From Symsagittifera roscoffensis (lineage: Eukaryota; Xenacoelomorpha; Acoela; Convolutidae), in assembly GCF_963678635.1 (NCBI RefSeq), contig NC_087071.1, forward strand, positions 22,828,013 through 22,892,012: DNA of 64,000 bases, written 5' to 3'. The number at the start of each line of letters is the position of its first letter. The stretch's first letter is position 1. Under the pieces are notes generated by a model. It saw only the letters and a list, made by a program, of their open reading frames with translations, ran no database searches and was not told the DNA's origin. The translations under genes and the position numbers were made by a program. This document shows positions 12,785 through 22,410 of the stretch, one piece after another.

Positions 12785-13831
12785 TTGAAACGAGCAGAAG
12801 TCTAAAATTCGGCTTACACAATAAGATAAGGATCCCTTATACAACTTTATCACTCTAAAAAGACTGCGAAACAACCCACTCTTCGTGCTGGTTTCAAAAC
12901 TTAATAAATAGTAATCAATCGTGACTTTTGTTACTAAGTTCACTAATCGATTACGGAAGTAGCAATCAAACCATGATGTCAGTCACTTGGGTATCAGAGT
13001 TGATAATTTTTAGAGAGAAATCGGGGTAAAATAGAGTAAACTGAATGCTGGAGGAAAGTCCACGAGGCAAAAAATTAAAATGGATGACCAAACAACGAAA
13101 ATGTTTTGTTAGAATGTTAAGCCTAATACACCTCAATAGGAAGCAACACCATTAAATATCAGTTGAGGCACTTCTGAAATACACTCTCGAATACTAGAGA
13201 AACACATCTAGAAAAAAAATCCTATTAGCAAATTTAATTGAAAAAAAAAGATAAATTTTACTTCAAAATACGAATCAAACTTTTTTGCATGATAGGAGAG
13301 AACTGAGTTTGAGCTAAAAAAAAAGTTGTAAAATAATTTGCTGCTGGACTTTTTTCTTCGCCTTTCGCTGAATTTTTTCCTTTAAAATACAGTGAAATTA
13401 GCCACAAACGCTAAGAAAACAATGCATTGCGCAAAATCAAGCGCAGCTTAATGCTCACCGAACTGAAAGAAATAGATGCAAAGGTATATTCGCAAAATTG
13501 ACAATTTGCAGAATTTAAAGCATCATATCGACAACACTAGTGCCTCAGTGAAAATTTGGAGATTGAAATGCGAAAAGTTTTTCAAAACAATCATATTTCC
13601 AACAAGAAAAAATGACGTTTCGAGATTATTTTGATTCATTAATTTTCATCTTGATTCCAAGACAAGTTTTGCTTTATTTTAATTTGTTTTGATTACGAGA
13701 CAATATCAGACAAGTTGCGAGTTGATTGAAATTTTAAATGACGTTTCGAACTTCAAATGTGTCCCCTGTATTTTTCAGCTCTTCTTTTGCCAGAAATTAC
13801 TTTTTACAGTTCATCTTTTGTTTAATCCTAC
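12785..13831. repeat. Diverged tandem duplication, copy 2, left part
   Basis: Second copy of the 10.44-12.48 kb block. It stops at 13831, where the LTR element is inserted, and its continuation is found at 32737. This independently fixes the insertion point. No gene is supported in it. Confidence 0.75.
13828..13831. repeat. 4-bp target site duplication CTAC, left copy
   Basis: CTAC lies immediately before the LTR terminus at 13832 and recurs immediately after the other LTR at 32737-32740. Four-base duplications are typical of Ty3/Gypsy integrases. Confidence 0.9.
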
Positions 13832-14241
13832 TGAGTTATGACTGGGGTGTATAACTCATAGAGTAATTTCGGATAGGGTACACCGTCTGCTCGTCACGCT
13901 ATCTTATTTTCGGCCGGATAGATTCGTGCAACTCCTTAGTCTAATACCGATCCTAATCTTACTCTTATACTATCTAGTCTCAGGTTGTTTAACTAGTCTC
14001 TGCTAGGCTCAATAGATCTAGGGTATACTGGTTTATTGCGGTTGCTGAAGTGCTCGGGAGAGTCCAACTAATTTCTAAGTTAAATTCAAATCTCTCTGGT
14101 GCTGAAATTACAAGTAACTTCAGCACTTACAAATAAGTGGGTTGTTAGTTAGATGGATCATGATTGGTTAATATTAAATACTTTACATTGGTAAAACATT
14201 TAATTTATCCAATCATAAAATATAGTTTAGATCAGGTTCCA
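13832..14241 (-). repeat. 3' LTR
   Basis: 410 bp, matching 32327-32736 base for base as far as I can compare by eye. In element orientation it starts TGGAACC, has a TATA-like CTATATTTTA near its start and an AATAAA polyadenylation hexamer (plus-strand 14032-14037), and ends in AACTCA. Confidence 0.95.
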
Positions 14242-14253
14242 CCCATCCGGGTT
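14242..14253 (-). promoter_or_regulatory. Candidate polypurine tract
   Basis: In element orientation GGATGGG lies directly before the 3' LTR start TGGAACC. It is short and has one pyrimidine, so it is only a weak match to a plus-strand primer tract. Confidence 0.4.
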
Positions 14254-15854
14254 TTACAGAGTTTTTTAGAACAGTTCTTCTGTAGTTCAAGGATGGATGA
14301 TGGACGTTGGTATTTGGCGAACATCATTTTTCTTTTGTTTCCTTTTTGTTAAGGAAGTTCCAGGGATCTGGAATTGAGGACACAAGACGTTGTGTTCTTC
14401 TTGTGACAACGACTGAGTCTCTGCAACAGCATCAATTCTGGTTTCAGAATGGTTGGCTATGTCAGGTTTTTCTGTTCTTCGGAGAGAACTTCTTTTGTGT
14501 TTGATCTAGCTCGGGAATGGCGTGGAGATTGTGCATGGAGGGGATGCCTGGTTACTCGGATCTGTACGTATACTTGAACATCGAGGTGGTCATTGGTCTA
14601 GTTCAATGAAGTCCTTTTCTGCGAAGTCAAGTCGTACTCTAAATCCTTTGAGTTGTGATTGTGAGCGGCATATCGATTGTAGTTGGTCATTCTCTCTCGA
14701 GTGTAGTGAGGTCGTCTTGTCTTTTGATGTTCGTCCTTGGTGTTGTATTCTGATCTATATATTGCATCATGTAATTTTACATTTTATAAAACTTTTATTA
14801 GTTTAATATTTTTTAATAATGATTTTAGTTAGTTGTTTTCACAAAAGCTTTTTGTTTTAGTTCGGTTATTTTGAAGAGTTACTCACCCTTGAGTAGCTCT
14901 TATTAAAAATAAAGGTGTGGTCACAAAGCGTGGATGTAGCGCGGTGGGTTAGGCCGGCTATAGAGCATGCTCAGGACGTCCTTTCCTGGTGGGTTAGGCC
15001 AGGTGTGGGAGTATGATTTCATGCGGTTTTTGTGAGGGGTCCTGTTATGTGACAACGTTTTATGTTGGGTTTGTTGTGGTTTTACTTGTGTCTTGTTGGT
15101 TATGTACTTTGTTCAAAAAGCAAATTGTTTGTGGTATGGGTTTGTCTTTCGACTTTTTTGTGTTTTATTATTTCTTTCTAAGACTTTGTAATAGTCTTCA
15201 AAAGAATAAATTATCCAGTTTTAAACTGGGTTAATCCGGTTTGGGTACCGTTGGTTTCCTTTTCTTAGTCATGCTGTTATTTTATGATTTGTGGTATTTA
15301 GTAAGCTGCGTTGGTTAGTTTTGTTTAGTATATGATTCCTTTCCAACCGGGTTAAAGGAAAGTTTGAAACTTGTTATTATATGTTAGAGTTGTTGAGTGT
15401 GAAAACTTGAAACTGAAATTCATTATTTTAAACAATTCTTCGTGGGCGAGCTGTGTGAGTGTGGATAGAATTTCTGTGCGAATGAATGAAAATATCAAAA
15501 GGTTAGTACTGCAATTGCATTTTATTAATTTACTGCATAGAATTTGGAAATTTACTGCTAGTAATGGGGGAATTTTAAGATACAAATTTTCATCATATGT
15601 AGATTTACTGCTTTGGGGGAAAATTTTATAAATTAATTTACTGCATTGGTATTATATTTATTTAATTGTTGGTGCAAAAGTTAAAAGGGTCTTAAACAGT
15701 TTTGAAGAAGTTTGCTATTTTTTATTTTTCTTTTGTGAATTTTTCAGATGATCGAAGATGAAGGCTAAAAATCTAAAGAAAACATGAATAAAGAATGGTG
15801 AGTTTTTTAATATTTTAATTAGTTAGTAATACTCATTTAATTCATACTTACCTG
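14254..15854 (-). other. Long non-coding 3' region of the Gypsy element
   Basis: About 1.6 kb between the stop of the 597-aa ORF and the 3' LTR without a convincing coding frame in element orientation. A GGTGGGTTAGGCC word occurs twice (about 14942 and 14990, plus strand). Plus-strand frames here look like antisense shadows. It could hold RNA export, packaging or splice signals, but none is identifiable. Confidence 0.5.
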
Positions 15855-17648
15855 TTAGTCGTCGGGGAAAAAACCGTGGGGGAAGATGTCGTGAATTAGT
15901 TCTGAAGTTGTTAGTAGTTTAGCTAAGATGCGGATGATATTTTTAGTCTGAAGCAGTGGCCAAAGCAATTGGAGTGCCTTGATAGTGGTTAGTTCTTCAG
16001 TGCCTACTGCAAACTCATAAGGTGTGTTTTGGATTAAGTTATATAATTTGTGGTTAAATTTAGTGTTGTGGATGAATTCTAAAATGGGGATTTCTATAGG
16101 CTGTACAAACTCGTGCGGGATAAGGAAGGGTCGGGATTCTTCGGCGTTGAAGGTCTTGGTGATGGGGCAGAAAATGTACATTTGGGTTATGGGGTCATAG
16201 TTACGAAGAATACCATGAAGGTTAGTATCTTTAATACAATATGTGAAATTTAGGAAATACGGTGAAGTGTATTTTGAATTGATGAATTGAAAGCGATGGT
16301 GTGGTTGTCTAGAGGGTGTGTGGAGGTCAAAGTGATTTTGGATGAAACGATAGTAACTGTATGTATGTGTTTGTTTAGTTCGCAACATAATATCGTGTGA
16401 GCAGTGTAAATCTCTTTCGTGTGGTGCAAGGAAATGAAAGGTTAGTGAAAAGATTTGGAAGCGTTCTTTAAAACTTTCGTACGCTTGTGTGCTTGTTAGT
16501 GCTTCTGAAATAATGTGATCAAACTTTCGGTCGAAGATGTTTAGTGTAAATACATATGGTGTCTTGATGAAAAATTTCTCGGTGATTTGTGGGTTAGCGA
16601 AGCGATCGTCGTCTAAGAATTGATCTTGATTAGCTCTGATGATGTTGTGATCGTAATATTCTAGTGTATATTCATTAGCTCTAGGTGCAGTGTGTATTTT
16701 TAGTGATTTTTTATATCCTACGTAAGTAAATTGTCTAGCGGTGAGTGGTGTAGTTAGTCGATATAGCATGTCTTTGTTTCGGTCTATATCGATGGATGTG
16801 TTGGTTAAAGGTAAGCAAAGAGGGTTAGTGAAATGATAGTATGAGGTCCAAGAGAGAGTGGGCATTAAAACGTATTCGTCTACAAAGTTGCGTGTTTCGT
16901 TAGCGTCATGAGGGGTGTTTAAGGTGTATTGTGGAAATGAGGGTAAAGTGATAGCTAAAAATTCTCTAGTGTTAGTATGCTGGGGGTGGTTGATGTATTC
17001 ACGGGCTGTTCCTGGTTTTGCTGAGAAAGGATGGTTGGGGAATTTTCTTTTAAAAGTGCGGTAAGCTCTATTAGTGTTGAGTGAGGATTCAGTTGATGTG
17101 GATGATGGTGCTAATGATTCAGTATAATTTGAAGAGGGTGTAGGGGGATTGGATGAATTTGTAGTGGAGGAGATTTGGTTTATGGTCGGGGTGTTAAGGT
17201 GGTAGGGTTGTTGTTGGAGGGTAATAAAATTGTCTAGCTCTGGGGAGATTCGGGGGGTGTCTGGAGATGATTGGTCAGAATGGTATGAGGAGTAGGTTGG
17301 GGTAACTTGGGAAGCATAAGAGGGTGTAGGAGTGATGGGGTCAGGGTTATTTGACAATATGGGTTGAAAAGGAGGTTGAGAAAACTGAGAAGGGTTATGA
17401 AAATTATTGGATGGAGATGGTTCTGAGTCGGCAAATTCGTCGGGGGTTTCAATATTCGGGTTATTTAGCTGTGAAATGGAGTATAAAACTGAAATTTGTG
17501 AGTTAGTGTCGGAATTCATGCCTGATGTTACATTGCTAGATGGAAAATCGGGTGGCGGAAAAGCAAAAAGTGGTATTATTGGGATTGAAGAGGTAAGGTT
17601 GGTTGGATGGGAATTTGATCGATGGAGTGATCCAAGTTGGCGGCTCAT
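15855..17648 (-). CDS. Unrecognised 597-aa protein, last ORF of the Gypsy element
   Basis: Starts at an ATG that overlaps the stop of the Env-like gene in an ATGA (17645-17648). Residues 1 to about 190 are Pro/Ser/Thr/Asn/Gln-rich and look disordered. From about residue 195 (RTFKRKFPNHPF) to the end the sequence is compositionally normal, rich in Phe, Tyr and His, and looks like a folded domain. No signal peptide or membrane segment is evident, and I recognise no family motif. Its position after Env is where complex retroviruses and some plant and insect Gypsy elements keep accessory genes. The intact length in a very young element suggests selection. Function unknown. Confidence 0.75.
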   Translation of the reverse strand: MSRQLGSLHRSNSHPTNLTSSIPIIPLFAFPPPDFPSSNVTSGMNSDTNSQISVLYSISQLNNPNIETPDEFADSEPSPSNNFHNPSQFSQPPFQPILSNNPDPITPTPSYASQVTPTYSSYHSDQSSPDTPRISPELDNFITLQQQPYHLNTPTINQISSTTNSSNPPTPSSNYTESLAPSSTSTESSLNTNRAYRTFKRKFPNHPFSAKPGTAREYINHPQHTNTREFLAITLPSFPQYTLNTPHDANETRNFVDEYVLMPTLSWTSYYHFTNPLCLPLTNTSIDIDRNKDMLYRLTTPLTARQFTYVGYKKSLKIHTAPRANEYTLEYYDHNIIRANQDQFLDDDRFANPQITEKFFIKTPYVFTLNIFDRKFDHIISEALTSTQAYESFKERFQIFSLTFHFLAPHERDLHCSHDIMLRTKQTHTYSYYRFIQNHFDLHTPSRQPHHRFQFINSKYTSPYFLNFTYCIKDTNLHGILRNYDPITQMYIFCPITKTFNAEESRPFLIPHEFVQPIEIPILEFIHNTKFNHKLYNLIQNTPYEFAVGTEELTTIKALQLLWPLLQTKNIIRILAKLLTTSELIHDIFPHGFFPDD

Positions 17649-20263
17649 CGTGGGCTAAAAAAATTATTATTTTGAGATTGAAAAGCGGTGGTATGTGGTT
17701 GTTCAATAATTTGTTCGTAAGTATTATCATCTTGTGATTGATGTGTCATTATATGTTGGACGGGACTTTGTGATGTGGTGAGTCTAAAGTTTGGATTATG
17801 TGTGATTGCTAAATTTCTAAAATTTCGTGGGACTAGGGATAGTGGATGGTTATTTGGTAGGGGTGGTAGTTGTGGTGCCGTTGGCTGTGTGTCGACATTG
17901 TTATGTTCTTCGTCGTATGTATTTTGTCGTGTTGTTATTTTTGTGTTATATTCTTTTATTTGTGCGTCTAAAAGAATTTTGTTTATAGATGTAGAAAAAA
18001 TTCCAAAAAATCCTGCAAAAAGTATGCGTGCTACGCTTGCTTGTCTGTTTACTTGTGTGTGTATAGCACATGTATTATAGATTCCTTTTAAAAGTGAGAA
18101 AAGAAATCCAATAAAGTTAAACATTGCGTATAAAATAGTCAATTTTTCTAAGATGTAGTAGGGCCATCCTAGAAAATCTAGGATCTCATTTTTGAGTGTA
18201 ACAAAGCTAAAAATGTTAATTGGTGATATATCTTGGGGACGGTATTTTTCGCCGTTTAGATATATATAATCTTTAATGTCTTTAAAATATCCGCTATAGT
18301 CTTGCGTGTAGATATCGGCAAATCCTGCAGTTTCTGCAAGTTTGCGTAAATTTTGGTCTATTGATTGTCTTTGTATAGTGTCCATTTGTGTTAATAATTC
18401 TTGGAATTGTTGTGTTCTAATGTGATGTTGAATATCTGATTTTGAATAGATTCCTATTGATTGTAAGTCTATATTTGGGTTTCGAGCAATAGCGCGGATG
18501 CTTTCTGGTGAAAATTTTTTGAGTGATTGCATTAATGTGGGATATGGAGTGAGAAGATAATATTTATTTTCATCAGGGTTTAGTTGTATTACATTGTGGC
18601 TATTTTCTGATCCACATGGGACTGCGGTATCCCAGAAATAGGTTCTTCGTGAAAGTGTATCCACGAAATGTACTTTATTCTTATAAAAGATAGGGATTCT
18701 TTTATAACATCGTTTATCTTCAAAAACGTATAGTGGTGATACTTTTTTAGTACAAGTATAAAACCATAAAATGTTTCCTTCGTAGTCTAAAAAATTTGAT
18801 CTATTTCCTGATAATAAGTATCCTGCGTAGGGTATTTTTAATACTGCTAGTGCAAGTGATTGTAGTATTTGTGTTCGTTCTAATTCGCATAGTTGATGTA
18901 GTGTTTCTAATTCGGAGAGTGACATTTCTTGAAAAATGCGGCTAATTGTATAGTCTAGTTTCATATCCAAATGAATATCATAGTGGATATTACCAAAATA
19001 TGTAGTATTCATTAGTGATAATTCTTGTAAGCGTGTGCTTCTGGTGTCATAAGGTTTTAGATGTCCACCAGGTTGTCCGTTGCTTTTTTGAAAATTAACT
19101 GGTATATAGGATGTTCCTTCGTTTAGAGGATGACCTGTGGCGTATGGGTCGATTTTTACTTTACCAGTGGTCATGTCGAATCCTTTTTCATATTCAACTA
19201 ATATTTCAGAGTATTGTGTTCTGTGAAGTGGATTCCTGTATTTACATGCAAGTTCTGTTTCTTGATATATTTGAAAACGTGTCAATTTATTTTCTATATT
19301 GTCTATGTTTCTAAAATCGGAACTTAGTTTGCGTGATGGATGGACTTGTTCATATGGAATTGATTGTATGAAATATTTTTCGTGAAATTTTATCATACGA
19401 GCGTGTATTTTTGCTACTTGAAATGTTGTACATGTGTCTTCGGGGAACCAAACAATTGTTGCTTGTGTTCTTGTTGTAGGGTCGCAATATCCTTGATCGT
19501 TTTTACAAGGTAGTCGGATTCCTTGATAGATCATTGTATTATCAGATAAATCTCGTGTGAGTTGTATTTTTTCGAGTTGTATTTTCCAATCGAAAAACAT
19601 TATTTCTTGGTATCCTTTATTTTTCGTGTCTGCTTTGCAGTTTGATGGGTTATTTATACCAATGTGTGGTATCCAATGTTTATCGTGTAGGTCATAGGTT
19701 AATCGTCCGTGTGCGCCGTTATACGGGTATTTTTCGTCTAGTTTTATATGTCCTTGGTGTCTTTCAAGTTGTGATTGATGTACAGAGTCTGAAAAAACTT
19801 GAAAATTAACTAATTTTCTTTGGGAGTTTTTATTTTGTGTGATGTTTAGTCTAAGTAATTCATTTTTACAATCGTCAGGATTGAGATGTAAAAGACGTTC
19901 TATATTACTTTGGTAGAATGATTCATGGTCAAGTCGGTTTTTGTTTCCGTTCGAGACTTGTGAACAATGTACTTTCTTTTCGGAAAATGTTGCTGTGAAT
20001 TTATAACCTGTAACTGTTGTAGCTCGGGCTTTTGAATAGAGTGTTGCTATTATATCTGTGGTTTCTATAGCTTGTGGTTCTGTTTCACATTGTGATACCT
20101 GATTGATTGCATATTTATGTAGTGTTTTTTGTTCATTTTCTTCGCAATCGTAATGTGTTACTAATAAATCTTGTGGTCCTGTACGAGGGGAAGGGTTTAT
20201 GTTTTGATTTGAGGTTATTAGAAAAAGGGTTTGGAGAAAAATTAATAATTTTAGAATATACAT
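17645..20263 (-). CDS. Env-like membrane glycoprotein, 872 aa
   Basis: Begins with a hydrophobic signal peptide (about residues 1-19), then a long ectodomain with many cysteines (for example YDCEEN near residue 38, CKNELL, PCKNDQGYC, DTCTTF, LWFYTCTKK) and several N-glycosylation sequons. A hydrophobic stretch around residues 698-735 should be the membrane anchor. A second hydrophobic segment follows near 745-765, and then a ~100-residue polar tail with a PTAP motif at about 794-797. The Cys and Tyr pattern of the N-terminal ectodomain and the IPI/PCG region near residues 510-555 resemble chuvirid-type glycoproteins, which have been captured by other animal LTR elements; this assignment is from pattern memory. 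Probable role: virion surface and membrane fusion. The start lies 13 nt inside the preceding open frame. Confidence 0.8.
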   Translation of the reverse strand: MYILKLLIFLQTLFLITSNQNINPSPRTGPQDLLVTHYDCEENEQKTLHKYAINQVSQCETEPQAIETTDIIATLYSKARATTVTGYKFTATFSEKKVHCSQVSNGNKNRLDHESFYQSNIERLLHLNPDDCKNELLRLNITQNKNSQRKLVNFQVFSDSVHQSQLERHQGHIKLDEKYPYNGAHGRLTYDLHDKHWIPHIGINNPSNCKADTKNKGYQEIMFFDWKIQLEKIQLTRDLSDNTMIYQGIRLPCKNDQGYCDPTTRTQATIVWFPEDTCTTFQVAKIHARMIKFHEKYFIQSIPYEQVHPSRKLSSDFRNIDNIENKLTRFQIYQETELACKYRNPLHRTQYSEILVEYEKGFDMTTGKVKIDPYATGHPLNEGTSYIPVNFQKSNGQPGGHLKPYDTRSTRLQELSLMNTTYFGNIHYDIHLDMKLDYTISRIFQEMSLSELETLHQLCELERTQILQSLALAVLKIPYAGYLLSGNRSNFLDYEGNILWFYTCTKKVSPLYVFEDKRCYKRIPIFYKNKVHFVDTLSRRTYFWDTAVPCGSENSHNVIQLNPDENKYYLLTPYPTLMQSLKKFSPESIRAIARNPNIDLQSIGIYSKSDIQHHIRTQQFQELLTQMDTIQRQSIDQNLRKLAETAGFADIYTQDYSGYFKDIKDYIYLNGEKYRPQDISPINIFSFVTLKNEILDFLGWPYYILEKLTILYAMFNFIGFLFSLLKGIYNTCAIHTQVNRQASVARILFAGFFGIFSTSINKILLDAQIKEYNTKITTRQNTYDEEHNNVDTQPTAPQLPPLPNNHPLSLVPRNFRNLAITHNPNFRLTTSQSPVQHIMTHQSQDDNTYEQIIEQPHTTAFQSQNNNFFSPR

Positions 20264-21387
20264 GTGTATGATAATCCTGAGTATGGATTATAAAATGTAA
20301 TGTAACCAATTGTGTTTTTGGTGTATCTGTCGTATTTGTATATTACTTCAGTAGTTATAAACGGTGGTGGTAGTGATTGAGCTGTTATGTTAGGTGGATT
20401 TAATGGGTATGGATGTTGGGTAATGTTATTTAACTTAACTGTGATTTCAAATTTTAATTGTAAACTGTTTTGTTGGAGTATTTGAATATTGTGATCACGG
20501 ATATCGTTATGAATATCTTGGCGATATTGTAATCTATTAAGTGCCCAGTTATGAAGGCGGTTACTTTCTTGATGTTGTCCAAATAATGGTGGAGGTGCTG
20601 TGAATGTATTCCAATCTAATCTTAAAGGAATATTTATAGATGATTGTTCTCGATATCTGGCGTCGAGATTATTTGGAAAATTTAAGTTAAAGGGTAGTGG
20701 TGAAAATTGACTTATTGATGGTGTTGATGGTAGTGATAATGTTTCTGGTAGTGATGAGGATGTTGTTGTATCCGTAGAAATATCTATGGGGTCATTGACT
20801 AAATTTGGTTCACCTTGTGTGAATGAATTTGTAGTCCAATATGGTAGTCGTGATGTTAGGTTTGGGGGGTTAAAGGGATTTTCACGTATCTGTTCAGATG
20901 TTGGTGTTGAACCTAAGTAGTCTGAAGGTAGACTGGAAGTGCTTCGTTGTGAAAAAAGTGTAGGAGTTTCTGGTGTGATACCAGTGGTGTTTTCTGGAGT
21001 GGTTTGTGTTGGGGATTGAGGTATATCAAAATGAACTCGGGGAGTTTGAAAATTTCTATTTCGTCGAGGATGTATAATTTGTCTATTTATTTCTGCTGTG
21101 TTTTGGTTTTGACTAAGGTTTCGTATTCTACTTAGTTCTTGTGGTAGTGTTGGGTAAAGATTATATGTTGGTTCACTTAGGGATGCTTGTCGTTGAACTG
21201 GTTCTAGTGGTTCAGATAAACGAGCGTGCCGTTCTTCAAAAGTGTATGGATTGTCTTGAAAAGAAATTCGTGTAGATGTTTGAGGGTTTTGAGTAGTTGA
21301 AGGTGGTGTTGGATTATCTTGGGATGATGTCGGTGAAGACTGATTCTGTGACTGTTGGGTAGCAATTTTTGATGGATTTTTAAATTG
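20251..21387 (-). CDS. Open frame of about 379 codons with no ATG, upstream of Env
   Basis: Continuous minus-strand frame from 21387 to a TAA at 20251-20253. It contains no methionine codon anywhere, so methionine-start gene finders miss it. The first ~200 residues are rich in Ser, Pro, Thr, Gln and Asn; the last ~120 (RLDWNTFTAPPP, LHNWALNRLQYR, then KFEITVKL and IGYITFYNPY) look like a folded domain. It opens 5 nt beyond the stop of the 62-aa ORF, with a stop at 21388-21390 between them, so simple frameshifting cannot join the two. Expression would need non-AUG reinitiation or splicing; a weak acceptor-like CCCAACAG lies near 21351-21358. Its C-terminus overlaps the Env start by 13 nt. Function unknown. 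Confidence 0.65.
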   Translation of the reverse strand, partial: QFKNPSKIATQQSQNQSSPTSSQDNPTPPSTTQNPQTSTRISFQDNPYTFEERHARLSEPLEPVQRQASLSEPTYNLYPTLPQELSRIRNLSQNQNTAEINRQIIHPRRNRNFQTPRVHFDIPQSPTQTTPENTTGITPETPTLFSQRSTSSLPSDYLGSTPTSEQIRENPFNPPNLTSRLPYWTTNSFTQGEPNLVNDPIDISTDTTTSSSLPETLSLPSTPSISQFSPLPFNLNFPNNLDARYREQSSINIPLRLDWNTFTAPPPLFGQHQESNRLHNWALNRLQYRQDIHNDIRDHNIQILQQNSLQLKFEITVKLNNITQHPYPLNPPNITAQSLPPPFITTEVIYKYDRYTKNTIGYITFYNPYSGLSYTCIF

Positions 21388-21392
21388 TTACT

Positions 21393-21581
21393 TTAGTGGG
21401 AAGGTTTATGTTTATTATAATATTCTTCTAAAAAAAGAATTAGAAAAATTGTTGCTAGGGCAAATGTGATGATTGCTTTCTTTATACATTTACATATTGT
21501 CAAAATGAGGGATGATAAAAATGTTATGAAAATTACAAACAATAAAAAAATATCAGTTCTACTGAAAATTGTTCGTATCAT
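21393..21581 (-). CDS. Small membrane ORF, 62 aa
   Basis: Two hydrophobic stretches (about residues 12-28 and 36-50) with a short basic linker CKCIKKA between them and a polar C-terminus EEYYNKHKPSH. Its ATG overlaps the stop of the 76-aa ORF in an ATGA at 21578-21581. A viroporin-like or Env-leader role is conceivable but unproven. Confidence 0.5.
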   Translation of the reverse strand: MIRTIFSRTDIFLLFVIFITFLSSLILTICKCIKKAIITFALATIFLILFLEEYYNKHKPSH

Positions 21582-21808
21582 TTAGACAAGTTGTTAAAAT
21601 CGTACCTGTGGATATATTCAAGGGTTTTGGAAAGTTGGAGGAATAGTTCAATTATTGTGTAGAAAATTAAAAAAATGTTACAAAAAATTATTATGATTAT
21701 TAGAAAAGATTCAATGATATCAAAAAGAAATATTATAAAGGCTTGAAGTATTGAAAAAAAATGTTTAAAATTGATAAATATTTGAGCGACTGTTTGAGAG
21801 AAAAGCAT
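21578..21808 (-). CDS. Small membrane ORF, 76 aa
   Basis: A long, very hydrophobic Ile/Phe-rich core (about residues 22-58) follows a short N-terminus. It probably spans the membrane once or twice. It is the first of a tight chain of frames leading to Env, and its stop is fused to the start of the next ORF. No family recognised. AT-rich DNA gives hydrophobic frames by chance, so confidence rests mainly on the overlap arrangement. Confidence 0.45.
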   Translation of the reverse strand: MLFSQTVAQIFINFKHFFSILQAFIIFLFDIIESFLIIIIIFCNIFLIFYTIIELFLQLSKTLEYIHRYDFNNLSK

Positions 21809-22410
21809 TTAAGAAATGATCTCTTGGTCGAATATTTTTTTGCTGTTTGAGGCGATTTTCTAGTGTGGTCGAATTATTTATTAGTTTTTTGACAAGTGGG
21901 TTGAGTTTCGTAAAAAATTGTTGGGGGCAATTTTCATGGTGACTGGGAGGTCGTCTTTTTCTTTATTTTTGTTTGTCAAATGATCCGGGGTATGGTGAGA
22001 TTTTTATACTTTAGGCTAATTAAAATCTTCATTTTGTGACTTTAGGCTAAGTTATCAAATTTGTTTTGGGGGTATTCGTGGTCTGAGTTGGGGAAATATT
22101 GTTGATCTTTGGGTTATTAGATAAGGGAGGGGTACGGTATTATGGTGATATTTATTTTAGCTGTCAAGTTGGAGTGGTTTGCTTATTTTTGACCTGGAGG
22201 TTGTAAAGTTATAGTTAGAGATGTGCCTGGAGTTCTAGATTATTCGTCTAATTGATCTTAGTTTGAGTTAGAGAAAGTGGCGGATTGGATGAATCCTATT
22301 GGTCTATTTTGAACTAGAATTATTGCGTACTTTGTGAGCATGTTATTTTGAAAAATTGAAATGAAAAATGTTACGGAGGTTTCAAGATTGTGAAGTATAA
22401 AATGTTAAAA
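21809..22410 (-). other. Gap between gag-pol and the downstream ORF cluster
   Basis: About 600 bp with no convincing frame on the coding strand. A subgenomic promoter, splice acceptor or internal ribosome entry region for the env cluster could lie here, but I see no specific signal. Confidence 0.4.

Noticed and set aside
14164-15234. Plus-strand frames in the Gypsy 3' region as antisense genes
   Set aside because: Short, no domains, and composed like the reverse complement of the skewed element strand.
21385-21395. Ribosomal frameshift joining the 62-aa ORF to the 379-codon frame
   Set aside because: The first stop (21393-21395) is read before the second frame opens, and that frame has its own stop at 21388-21390.
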